From Ascaphus truei (lineage: Eukaryota > Chordata > Amphibia > Anura > Ascaphidae), in NCBI GenBank assembly GCA_036426205.1, contig CM071568.1, positions 54,559,575 to 54,623,574 of the forward strand: a DNA stretch of 64,000 nt, given 5' to 3'. Positions 21,049 to 33,100 of the stretch are shown piece by piece (position 1 is the first letter of the stretch; the number at the start of each line of letters is the position of its first letter). The position numbers and the translations under genes were made by a program. Under the pieces are notes generated by a model. The model was not told the DNA's origin. It was given only the letters and a program-made list of their open reading frames with translations, and ran no database searches.

Positions 21049-21205
21049 TATATATACATGTATGTCAGATTACATAACTCATTGAATTTAATACTGCTTG
21101 CATCCGCCTGGACACTTTTTTTGCATTTGTTTTAACACTGGGAGGATTTTACTGTGACGGAGGCAGGAAGTACCTTAGTCCCACTTTGTGGTGACTATGG
21201 GAATA

Positions 21206-21242
21206 GGCCTGTAGAAGGGGTAAGTGACCCCGAAACGTTGCC
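21206..21242 (+). ncRNA. Hammerhead-ribozyme-like motif, degenerate core
   Basis: Stem I is GGC (21206-21208) with GCC (21240-21242). The core is CTGTAGA (one change from CUGANGA), followed by one extra A. Stem II is GGGGT/ACCCC (21217-21221 with 21227-21231) around a 5-nt loop. GAAA is at 21232-21235, then the palindromic ACGT and a T in the cleavage position. The same order and the same extra A occur at 52810-52851 with different stem sequences. Confidence 0.5.
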
Positions 21243-21542
21243 CCCTACGTCTCACCGCACCCACTTCCTTCACCGTTATGAGATTTCTTTATCATATCCC
21301 TCACTTTTTAGTGATGTCACATTTCCCCCTTCCCTCACTATCCCTCCCCCTCCTGTTCATTTTGCATTTTTTTTGCACACTGTCAATTCATGTTCTTCAC
21401 TTTTGCTCATTAATACATATCAGCATTTCAAGTATCATTGATTCTTTTGTATTCATTCGGAGTGCGGGGAACACTTTTTGCCTTCCCTGCTGTTCTGGCC
21501 ATCGAGGTCCTATATTTCTCCTAGAGTCCCGTGACACATGCA

Positions 21543-22960
21543 TATATGAGAAAAGTTTGTTAACCACTTAACATTTTAGTTTTGAAATATGTGAAAATCC
21601 TATTAGATTCTAATAATAGATTAAGATAACCTGACCAAACAAATGACACAAAAACATGATACTTTTTCAACATTTGTTTATCCACAAATGATTAAACGTT
21701 CAATATCCATGTGTGAAAAAGTATGTGAACCATAAGATTCAGTACCCGTTGAGCAGCAATAACTTCAACTAAGCATTTCCTGTGGGTCAGCCTCCCACAT
21801 CGGTTTTGAGGAATTTGGGCCAATTCCTCCTTACATAACTGCTTCAATTCAGTGACATTTGAGGACTTCCTTGTATGGATAGCTCACTTCAGGTCCTGCC
21901 ACAACATTTCAATGGGGTTTAGGACCAGGCTTTGACTAAGCCATTCTAAAGCGCAGAATTACTTCTGCAGCCATTCTTTTATAGATATACTTGTCTGTTT
22001 AGGATTGTCTTGCTGCATGACCCACTTTTACTTCAGCTCAGAGATGGATGGCCTGATATTCTCCTCTAGAATCTTCTGATGCAATGCCAAATTCATTGTG
22101 TCAATGATGGCAAGTCGTCCAGGTCCTGAGGTAGAAAAGCAGCCCCAAACCATCACACGCCCACCACCATGCTTGACAGTTAGGATGAGGTTTATCTGTT
22201 TGAATGCAGTATTTGATTTTCGCCAGACAACATATCTCATTTAGGCCAAAAAGTTCTACCTTTGACTCGTCTGTCCAGAGAACATCCAGAAGTCTTGTGG
22301 ATCATCTATGTGCTCTTTGAGGAACTTCCGACGGCAGCAATGTTCTTTTTAGAGAGCAGTGGTTTCCTTCTGCAGATCCTTGGATGTTACTCTGGCGTTC
22401 TTTGTGACTTCCTGGATGATTTGCTGGTTGGTTCTTGGAGAGATTTTGGTAGGATGACCGCTCTTGGCTGTGGTCTTGAACTTTCTCAATTTGTCTGACA
22501 GTAGATTAATGGAGCCCCAAATCCTTAGAAATGGTTTTGTAACCCTTTTCAGACTGATGAGCATCAATAACTGCTTTTCTGAGGTCCTCAGATTTATTTT
22601 GATCGTGGCATGAGTTTTCCACACACCTGTACGGTGAAGACCCAACTCACAATGTTTCTGATCTTGATATAGGTTGGGGCCTCCTGTAACTGACACTTGA
22701 AGATCTACCTAATTATTTAAACACCTGATTCTAATTATCCCCTTTAATTTAGCTGATAAAACCAGGGTTTCACTTACCCTAAACAATAATTACTCATTGT
22801 CTAATTCATACATCATTTTGTTTCAAAAGACAAGGAATTGGTGAATATGAACTCTAATGGATATTTAAGAAAAGGCTGGTTTTGATTCAAGAAGGTTATC
22901 ATGGAAAAACTATGGAATTTCCGTAGTTATCATAGCGGTTTACAAACTTTTTCTCGTGTG
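21543..22960 (-). mobile_element. Tc1-like DNA transposon, copy 2 (second family)
   Basis: About 1.42 kb with terminal inverted repeats around GAGAAAAAGTTTGTAAACC (left copy slightly changed) and TA at the right end (22961-22962); the left TA has become CA. Its repeats and transposase differ from those of the 19405-21048 element, so it is another Tc1 family. Confidence 0.8.
21780..22696 (-). pseudogene. Tc1-family transposase, heavily decayed
   Basis: Pieces in different frames: a DNA-binding part with KSGHPTKISPRTNQQIIQEV (22349-22696), the middle KHGGGRVMVWGCFS with GPGRLAIIDTMN (22028-22240), a remnant QQDNPKQTS of the second catalytic Asp block, and LNPIEMLWQDLK for the Glu block. Multiple stops. 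Not functional. Confidence 0.8.
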
Positions 22961-22986
22961 TACGTATGTTTGCAATTCAAAAATAT

Positions 22987-23635
22987 ATAAAGGAGCAATT
23001 ATGAGTGGAAGAAAGGAATTAGCTGCAGTAACAGTGGTGGATGATGAGCAGGCAGGCCCTAGTGGAATGGGGTGTAAGGAAATGGACTTACTGTTCAAGA
23101 AATTAAGGAAGCAGGTGGATAAAGAGATCGGTGCATGGCTACGCAGAGTTTTGGCGGCAGGAGTGGAAGACCATGGAGTAAGAGAAGAAATAGAAATAAA
23201 TCCCCAGGAGAGCGTAGAAGTAAGAGCCATGAGGCCTAAGAGATCCAAATCACCATTAAGGTTGATCACCAGTGTGGTGGTAGGCCTGCAAGGAGAAGAC
23301 ACTTATCGGAAGGAAATGGAGGGGGGAAAAAAAAAAGTGTACCCGAGGTGGGAGCCATTGGTCCGCGATGGACAGGCTCTGAGAGCAGAGCCCATAGAAG
23401 GTCAGCCAGGAAGCCACAAGCCAGTGGGAGAGGTCAGAAGCGGATGGCAGGCTTAGAACAGGCCGACCCACATGGAGCTCATCTGCCTGCTCCTTCAATT
23501 TTCTGAATAGTAAGTAAATCTCAGTATTCGCCATTCCGCTAGGGCCTGCCTCGCTCCTCATCTACTGCAGTTACTCCAGCTAATTCCTTCCTTTCAGAGT
23601 TGCTCCTGAATATTTTTTTAATATGTATCTGCTGT
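22987..23635. repeat. Inverted repeat of unknown type
   Basis: Left arm (22987-23140) and right arm (about 23480-23635) are inverted copies, both including AATTAGCTGCAGTAAC-type and CAGGCCCTAGTGGAATGG-type sequence. The left arm lies in a 166-codon open frame (22956-23456), with AGPSGMGCKEMDLLFKKLRK; the right arm, read on the minus strand, gives AGPSGMANTEIYLLFRKLKE. The repeat therefore looks like part of a coding sequence present twice head to head. The family is not recognised. Confidence 0.5.
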
Positions 23636-23639
23636 AAGT

Positions 23640-24698
23640 GTATAAACTCTGCTAAACTATTTTAATAAGGGGGAGGGGAAAATAAATCTTTCTTACAAAA
23701 GTTTACACAAAATGATTGCTATGATAACCTCCTTACTAGCCTGTCATTTAAGCTCTGCCTTTTATTGTAATTTGTCCAATCGGATTCATACCCTAACTCC
23801 ATCACTATATCTCACCAATGATGGAACACTAGGCGTCACCTCTGTCATGATACCAATTCCCAAGAGGTACAGGGATATTTTCTTCCTGTACCTTATACTT
23901 CTTGCTATATAGCCCCCCTATCGTCCTGGCTGGGTTAGGAGCACACCAAGGATTATGGGTATTGACCCTACCCTGCACAAATGGAACTTGAATAATACAG
24001 GATTTAATGTGATCCCCGTTCTATTGGGCATTGCTAAACGTTGAACATGATTCAGTTGTTTTTGGACATTCATGAACTATACCAACATAAATTGCATCAT
24101 TATGCTGTGTTACTGGCACCCTTTAATATGTATGAGCACAGGATTTAATATGATTCAATTTTTTTTTATGTAGAACTTGGATATTTATGAACTAGAAAAA
24201 AAAAAATGCACCACAGGCCCAACAAATAAATAAATCTGTGCTGCAAAACAACCATGGTTAAAGTATATTTTAAAAAAAATAAATAAAACTCTGAAAAATA
24301 AATACATAAATATGGATATAAAATGGGATAAACCATGTGAAAAGGAAATATGAAATTGTGTACATGAATAAGGTGAGTAGACAAATCAATCATGAACTGG
24401 CAAGGATGTAAGTCTACTGTGAGCGTGCGCGGAATGTGGACCACCTGCGGTAGCAACAAACCCCGAGTCTACTTGCCAGTGTCCCAATAACAACACTCTA
24501 AACCACAGAATGATCCTTTTAGAGATATATCTTTGAGGCGTAATAGTTTACCATATGTGATGTCCCAACATGAAAAATTGAATCACTATACTCACAAAGT
24601 CCTTGCAAAGGAGGGGTCTGAGGCTTGCATCCTGCCATCAATGCAAACGCTGAGGAAAACAAAAAGGCGCTTTGCTGAAAAAATGGAGATTACTGTAT
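23640..24698. other. No gene seen
   Basis: AT-rich sequence. A phrase CCCAAGAGGTACA near 23861 is shared with 6061, so part of this belongs to the same dispersed repeat. Confidence 0.35.
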
Positions 24699-25130
24699 GT
24701 CCAATTGAATAAAAAGTAATTTGACACATCAAGTGTAACACCAATGGAGACAAACCCAACGCATTTCATGCCTCAAGTGGTGCAAAACACCTTAGAGGGT
24801 TATCACCGTTGTTAGACTTTCTGACAATAACTTTTAATTCAATTGCTACAAACAACAGATTTCTTTCAGCAGTGCTCAGTTCCCCTCCCCTGCCCTCTAT
24901 TGATGAACTATGCCAGTATAGACATTATTATGTTGTTGTGTTCTGTGCGTGCCGCGCTACTACTTTTCAGTATTATGCATGAGTAACTTTTATGGTTATT
25001 GCTGCCCCATATTGTGCAGACTGCATTGTCTCGTAGTCTCTCCATCGGTAAGCATTGCATTCTTCATTCTTGCCATCAGTTTCTCTGCACAGACCCAGTC
25101 GGCCCATTCCTGCGCTGGTACTGTGCCTGT
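24699..25130. repeat. Dispersed repeat, copy 2 (relative at 6056-6440)
   Basis: See the shared phrases listed for copy 1. Near 24750-24780 the minus strand reads CACTTGAGGCATGAAATGCG, which resembles a worn version of the GAAACGCGT box of the hammerhead-like motifs, but the pairing is not convincing. Confidence 0.5.
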
Positions 25131-26426
25131 AAACACCCGCTCCAGCTCAAGTGCATCGGGACACAATTGTTTCTTTATTTCATGTTTTATTTACAAATTA
25201 TACTTGTTTCTTGCTTAGCCTTTACAGCTTGTATATTTGGACAGTATGCATTATTCTATGCCTGCTTATACCTTGACCCACCACTGATTGTGTTCATTTC
25301 ACAGTATTAATTCTGTTTTTAAAACCTGCACTTTTTCCCCCCCTGTCCCTTGCCTAGCAACATTCCCCACTCCTCCCATTCCTGTTTTGGCACCAAGGCA
25401 GTGTGTATTTAAAAAAAGGTGGCACTAGTGTCATTGTGATACCCCTGATGACGTTTTGGTCTCCAGGCAACCCTTCAGGTCTGGGTGTGATACAGTATGT
25501 ATTAATAAAGTAACATCTCCTCTAATCTGTTTGTGCTGGCATTCATTTCCATTTGGAAAGGTGTGAGAGTTCGGAGATGGTTGAAGGAGCGAAAATGTGA
25601 GTGAGGGATGGAGAGGGTGGGTAACATGGAGACACACAGGGGTGGAAGGGGAGCTGCACCGTTGCCTTCTCTCTCTGGTGCGCTATGAGCAGCGACGTTG
25701 CCGTCTCCCTGCCCAGAAGCTTAATGAGGGCGAGCTGCTGATATACTTCCCCCACCCTTCTTTTTATGCTCAGAACTACTGTTGAGCACAACAGAGAAAC
25801 AGAAGTATTTATTAAAACAGCTAACTGGAGGGAGCGAGGAGAAGCCCTGATCTGCGGCAGCAACATCGCTGACACCTGTCCTGGGAAGTTAGAGCGGGCC
25901 ATTGCGTTCAGTGGGCCACTCCAAACCTGTACTTACATTAATTATTCATTAAGCAACCAGTAGCCTAAAACAAAATGTGACCAGACTTTGGTTTCTCTCC
26001 ATATGAAATTTATATTGCATAAAATATAAACTTGCATCTGAACAAACCCATATCGTTGCACAGCAGATTGTCACACACACACCAGCTGAAAACACTTCAG
26101 CCTTTTAATGGAGCAATGGATATACACCGCATTTGTTTGAGTAGTGTTGCAATCCTTAACCAAGAAACCATTATGGCATACAACATACAAGTAATTTGCA
26201 GGTATGAAAAGTTCTTAAGGGCTAAAAAGTACAAGCATAAATGAACATTCAGCCAGGAAAGTGCATCTTTATCAGAAAGTAATATATGGTAAGTGCTAGT
26301 GTGTATAAAAAAATAATAATAATAATAGCGGTCTATATAATTCAATGAAAAAACTCAAAATTACTTTAACCAGCACCACTCAGCTTGTATAATTCATTTT
26401 CTGGGACTGCTACTATCTAAAAACAA
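25131..26426. other. No gene seen
   Basis: Short overlapping frames on both strands without recognisable domains. Confidence 0.35.
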
Positions 26427-26592
26427 TAGGCCCATATGTACTAAGCAGTTTCCACCGTAAGACACCTTCTGGAACCAAGCGACTCTTTACAAGCCCATTC
26501 AAGTTAATGTAAAAGATCATGTTAAAGGTTTGTAAGGGGTCTTCCAGCATCACAAAGTGTCTTATGATAGATAAACATGGGCCATAATGTGT
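26427..26592. mobile_element. Short palindromic MITE
   Basis: The ends (AGGCCCATATGTACTAAGCA at the left; the right end, in reverse complement, begins TATGGCCCATGTTTATC) and the inner blocks GTAAGACACCTTCTGGA and TCCAGCATCACAAAGTGTCTTA form a long imperfect inverted repeat. No coding content. Confidence 0.55.
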
Positions 26593-26599
26593 TGTCCCG

Positions 26600-27731
26600 C
26601 CCCTACGGTCTATATGCTAAACCTTCCAATTGGCAAGAGCGCTAAAATTCTGAAAATAACTACTGCTTCAGTGAAGCGAGTTCATGCAAAGCATGGTTAG
26701 TCATAACACCACACTAAAAGGAATAACTACTTTATACAATATGTAAAAATACAAAGCGCATAAGACCAGCCATCAATATTTAGTTCAGTGTAAGCAAAAA
26801 AAAAAAAAACGTAACTTTTAATCTCTACGGCAACCACATTTGGGGTAAATAGCACAGGAATTTTTGGACTTTTTTTTTTTTTTTAAATATATTTATGCGA
26901 TATTAAAAGTTACATTTTACGTATTCATTTCTATAGATTATGCTTAATTTGTTTGCCGATTTAGTCAGCAGCTCACTCAGGTGGAGCTTTTCTTTCATCT
27001 GTGATATTTGTAAAAAATAGAACTTACAGTTTAGTGCTGGAAGTTTTGTTTTGTATTACCAATGTCCTACAGTACTGTATGTTACAATAATATTACAAAA
27101 AAAAAAAATCACATTATTAGGATACCTTTATAAGGGCACTTAGATTAATACCTTTGTATACTGTAAACCAGTATTGTGATTTGTTTTCTTTTTTTTTTTA
27201 TATAGAGATACTGTACATACTTCTAGTAAAGAACAGTAAATAAAATAGCATTGTACCATGTAAGCAATCCAAATATTAGGACTCTTAAAAGTATGTTGTT
27301 TCATTAAATTACCAATAGAGTTGTGTTTTGCAAAAAAAAAAAAGTCATGTAACAAGTATGGAAAGCATGAACCCTAAAATTATTATCTACAGAAACTGTA
27401 GATAGCCCAAAGAGCTACAACACATATGGTAAAAAACAAAACCCATACAGAATTAACTGTATGTAAACAAGTTTCCTTCAAGTCAACTCAATTTATAGAA
27501 AAAAAAAAAAAGTATGTGAGTGCAGTAAAAATGGGCAGTAGCGACATGACTGGCTGTGTCTAAGATACTGTGGAGCTTCAGAATAAAAGCATCTCACAAT
27601 AATTCAGGAATTGTTTTGCACAGTGTCAAAACACATCCTGATGACAACTACACGTTTGCAGATCACTAATGGCATGTCCGGTAATGTCTGGAAATGAAAA
27701 TGCTGCTGACAAGCCTGGATCATTTTGCGTA
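26600..27731. other. Downstream of the OSGIN2 stop: probable 3' UTR and flank
   Basis: AT-rich sequence with many A and T runs. The OSGIN2 3' UTR must lie here on the minus strand, but I could not choose a polyadenylation site. No exon of another gene was recognised. Confidence 0.4.
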
Positions 27732-28776
27732 TTAAGATACCCCATCGCCGCCATCGCTTTCGACAATTCGATGTCTCTTCTTTTTCCTCATCGCTACACA
27801 TCGCGTTATGGCGAGTGCCCCGCCTTTCAGAAACCGAATAAAGTTGTCACCAACCAGCGGTCCTAGTGCAAAAAGGTTAGGTTCCTTGGAGGCTTCATAA
27901 GTATATGGATCAATCTCAACAGGATTACCCTTGCATGTGATGGGATGATTGTGGTGGTGCCCTAGGCTTCGACCTTGCTCTTTTAAGAAAGAGAGGTTGG
28001 GATGGGAACCTATCAAGACGAGAGCCATAGAAATTTTTAAAACTTTCTTCAGTCCACAAGTACTTTGCAGGACACACTTCATATCTGGCTTAAGAGAATG
28101 CACACAGTGTTCAGGAAAGCTAGTGTAAGGTGGCTGCAGGGTGGAAGCTGTTGCATATGACTGTGTGCACATCATACGATGGACCTTATGATATTCTGGA
28201 TAAAGTTTTTTAGGCAATTGCTTAAAAATCAGACTTGGATCATTAACACGCCTACGGAAAGCATGTATCACTGGAATGTTGTTGTTGTAAGCGCACAGCA
28301 CGGCATCGGCTGCCGTGAGCCCAGCACCGACGATCAAAACAGGGTCTACTGTTCCACTAAACTTCGCTTGGCTAACAGCCGATTCAAACGCCGTAACAGA
28401 ATGTAAAACGTAAGGCAGGTCTTCTCCATTCACCTCCAGTCGAGCAGGCTCATCAAATGTTCCTGTGGCAAGAGCCACATTCTCTGCAAAAAGGCAGAAC
28501 GGCTGGTGAGAGCCATCAGCTGCTCTTTGATAGCCTTGAATTTCCCAATTCTTCTTGATTAAGACAGACTGGTCGTTTTCTTTCTGGATTTGGGGTGGTT
28601 CAGGTGAAACCTCTTCATTTTCCTGGCTTTCAGATTCCTCCTGTTCCCGGTAGAGTCTTGTCACAGAGGTAATATAAGTGTTGTCAATAAAGTTTCTTTG
28701 GAGACCCATTACTTTAACATAATGTTTGTAATAAGAAGCGACTTCTGCTGGTGTGGCTCGATCAGTCTTTATATTC
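27732..28776 (-). CDS. OSGIN2: OSGIN2 last coding exon
   Basis: Acceptor TTTAG before 28776. Encodes about two thirds of the protein: NIKTDRATPAEVASYYKHYV, an acidic insert (EQEESESQENEEVSPEP), the second Rossmann motif VGAGLTAADAVLC, the HAFRRRVNDP segment, and a C-terminus with NLFALGPLVGDNFIRFLKGG ending KKKRHRIVESDGGDGVS. The stop is at 27734-27732. No frameshift. Confidence 0.95.
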
Positions 28777-30057
28777 CTAAATTAAAAAAAAAAAATAAAA
28801 AAGATAAAATTGCAGGTTGTTTAACAAGAAGGAAAAGGATCAACTTTTACCAAACTTAGAATCATTGAATTTGTATAACACCTGGAACGTACACACTCAG
28901 CCATATCTATTTATACACATATAATCCTGTAAATATTAAACTCTGATGGCATCTTCAACCAATTTAAAACAAATGTAAAGTTTATAATGTGCACTTGAAT
29001 TAAAAAAAAAAAAAATGAAATACTACATGATGATATGATCGAATTGGTGCACGAAGCATCAAGGGGCCTAGACCATTGCAATGTTGTATTATTTCCTCCA
29101 GATATTCTCTCTTCGAGTCTCTGATATCATATAGAGTAGACAGTGGAGTTAGAAGAATAGCTATAATTAAAACAAACAAAAAAAATGCACTTCCTCTTCC
29201 CACAGTTGCAGTTTGTCATCATAAATGGACTAAACAATAAGATTTTGTTCCTATTAGATCACAGATTTTAGCAAACGTTAGTCACATTTACCAATCTGGC
29301 AAAAATAAATAAAAAGTTTGTCACATGCTGCTGGTCTATACATTTTAGACAGCGGAAAATAGAAGCAAATTTTAATTAAGAAATGGGATACATGTACATC
29401 TATATATTGTGCCAGCGATCTACACTGGGCTTTGCAGAATATACATTAGAAAACAGAGCGAGGTTATGAAAGGGGAAAGAAACTGACAGCTTCAAAGATG
29501 ACCAAAAATGGAAAGAAACAAAAAAGGCTTAAAAACAAGACGTGGTTATCCACCGCAATAGTGTCCACCGGGGTAACTACCGCCTGGAAACGCCCAATGA
29601 AATCAGTTTCCATGTGGGGTCCCAAATCAACATCACTACAGTGTAATGAATAACTAATGTGGGCATTTACTTAGTCTTAAATAAGTCAACTAGGAAAGCA
29701 GCATTGAGATGAATATCTTGTTTTCCTTAGTTAACAGAGATAACATGAAATACTGGTCATTTTTTTGACAATTTGTATGTCAGAATATCCAGAGGCAGCT
29801 CGAAGAGCTGCATGATGCAATTAATTTCTCCTCCCTCCCCCCAAACATATCAATATCTTATTGAGGTTATTGTGTATGCAAATTTGAAACAAGGGATCCA
29901 GAAGCCGTCATTACACCGTAAATAATGATATATTATTTATAATAATCATGTAAATAATTCAGCCATACTGTATGTGTAGCTGCTCTTCTTACAGTAGGTC
30001 TTTTATTTCGCTGTAGTCCATGCAAGTAATTCCCTCAAAACATACATACATATACAA

Positions 30058-30140
<83 letters not shown>

Positions 30141-33100
30141 CACACACACATACACACATATAGTAAGCCTCTTTGAAATTTTGCTTCAGCACAATAATCT
30201 CTCGCATTATTCTTAATAATTTTTTTTCCCCTGGTCCCATAACACTAGTACATACGGTACCAAGAGCATATTCTACCAGCAAGCACCAAACAGGGACAGT
30301 TTTCCTCATAGCAACAGATATTGTGGAGGTTTCCATCAAAGATGTGTCGTATGAAAAAGTGGCCTAACCAAAAATCAACTTTAGCTTCAAGGATTAGCTT
30401 GGTGAGCAGCTCTAAAAGAAAATAGATGACAAATGTACGAGTGAGTAACAAGCCTGTCTACTGTAATGGCAGGGCACAGGCAAAAGCTTGAAAAGCAGAC
30501 ACAGATTCTTATTATTAGTGTTCAGCTTTTCAGAGGTGTATGACCGGCTCCCAGCTGGATGGGATTATACCACAGAAGACACTAGGCTGAAAAGCTCTTT
30601 TCTACAATGACAATCAATGTTGACTAGTTACTCCCACAATTTAGTTTTTGCCCAAATCTGAACAACACTGGTATTTTACAATTACATAATTTACATCTGG
30701 TATATGTATACACACATATATCACTTCTTTGTTCTGTCTTATGACAACACTTCAACGCAACCCTACTTATGCATCTTCTGTATCAAAATACCCTTTTGTA
30801 CATGGAAATCTTACCTTCTTTTACCCAAGACCCAATCTTTAAATTTAAGTCCAGGTAATTCCATCCAGTCGCCTAAACTAAGTGTCAACATGGACCCTTC
30901 CATATCCTAGGGAGAAAAAAATTAAAAAAAAACACAAAGTAAGTAAAATGGTGAAACCGTTTAAATTTTATTTATTTATTTATTTTTTAAAACACAGCCT
31001 GTACTCATTGTAACAGAACACAGAGAAAAATAAATAAAATAAATAACTATTCCATGGTTTGTAATGTAAGCTAGCATTACAGCACAAGTATTTCAATGAT
31101 GCCTCACTATAAAATGAAAGATACAACAGTAAAATGCATCATTACAAAGTTGTGTAATGTTCTATGCCGGTCATAACCATAAAGGGAAGGAAATTATTTT
31201 GCCATCTATTCAAATTGGACTAATGACAAACAGCACAGACACAAGGAATTTACTGCTCAGGGGTAGGCTGGCAATCAAGACAGTTCTTGTGCTAAAAAAA
31301 AAAATACCTTTCATACCCTGAAAATGAAACGTTAGAAGTAGGAAAACAAGGAGGTATTATGCTTCTAAAAATGCTGATTATGTGCACGAGCAATTTCTTT
31401 AATCTAACGCCCAGCAATAACCAACAAGCGATTCCCTTCACACACGCATTGCTTGTGTACTGATGTTTCGAGTGATTATGGGGGGGGCGACAGAATTTGA
31501 GTTATCAGTTCTATAAATACAGCTGCAGCGGCCGTTATTCAAACACTTCACGCGTTGTGTACATCGGAATACCGATGTCATGACGCGGGATGTCTTCCAA
31601 CCGTACCGCCTTAAGACGCGAGTGCGGCGAGTGCAGAAAATGGCATTTTAGCGGTTTGGATTTGAAACACCTGACATTGACACAGTACTGTACACATTGC
31701 AATTCATTCATTTGATTGCACCCAAAGAAACAGACTCCATGAAATTCAACAAAGCAATTGCGATAAGCGCGGGTGCCTGGGGCGATTGGCTGCGTTCATG
31801 CTGTGTGGAATACAGCAGAGCACACGAAATCGGCGCCGTGATTTGTTTGAATAACGGCCACTGCAGGTGTAGATAACAGAATGCACTACTGCTTTGCATT
31901 ATAGCATGTTCATTTTATTGAATGATCCCTAAAGGATTAATGTGTCTAAGTTAGACTTTAAAAGAATCTACTTTATCTGCAAAGTATTTTTTAGTCAGAG
32001 CTGGGTGCATTAAATGTGCAATTAGGAGCCATGAGAAAATAAATATGCTTAATTGATAAATATTTACAATATGAATGCACAGTTCTCCATCATAACAGAA
32101 CAAAATCTAATATGGTGTGGCTACAAAGCTAGAAATGCTATTCACAAACGAAAATAAGACACAGACCAAACCGCAATAAACAACCAGTCTAGAAATCTTT
32201 TGGGATTGTTTCACGTCAAATGATACATTTCAGGACAACATCATGAATAGGTTATATTGATGTACTGCACCTTTAGGGGCCTATCCTCCACGCTCTGGGA
32301 CGCTGTTCCCGCACTAATTTTAGCAGGCGTAACAATGTTCCTGCATTTCTAAAGGCCCCTCTCCCCCGGACCCTACCTGTGGAGTGGTTGCGGGAGCCCA
32401 CCCAGGTGGACCCAATATGGAACTTAGACCCCACCTTATGCACTCACCACCTGGGTGGGCTCCCTCAGTCACCGCTCCACAGGAAGGAACCCAGGGAGAG
32501 GCCTTTTTTTAAACATGCACTGGGGCCTGCTGATGCCTAGTTCCGCCATTGTGTACAACCTACTATTTCTTACTGGACCATAACAAATATCTTGCAACTT
32601 TTACAATAATTATTAAAAACTTCTCGGAAACAATATGGACAATTCAAACAGCTTCAGTGACTGCCATTTCCAAAAAAAGAAGGAAAAAAAGTTACTTGCA
32701 TGCCAGGCTCCACCAGGTGGTCCTCTGCCAAGCACTATATGAGGAATATAGTGCTGTTGCTCCAGTTTCCATTGCAGAACAGATGGGTAGTCATACCCAA
32801 AATCAGCATTTGGATGAAGCAGGGTGTCAAACAATACTGCAACAGGATTAGCTGAACGCCCTTCAAGACCTTCAGACAAGTATTCTAAATCCTAACACAA
32901 TGAAAAAAAAAATATTATTTTTTGTAACAAAGTATCCATAACAAACGAAAAACTCCTTGTTTCTATTTTCAGGAATAGGTCACAGTATACATACAGTATA
33001 TCAATATATAGATATATAAATATATCTATATATCTATATATCTCACACAGACACACACTATTTAATCAGTTATAAGAAGAATGCAGTACGCTACAACCTT

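Noticed and set aside
24730..24790. Possible further hammerhead-like motif on the minus strand (GAAATGCGTTGGG)
   Set aside because: The core is two changes off and stem I and stem II do not pair well; kept only as a note on the repeat.
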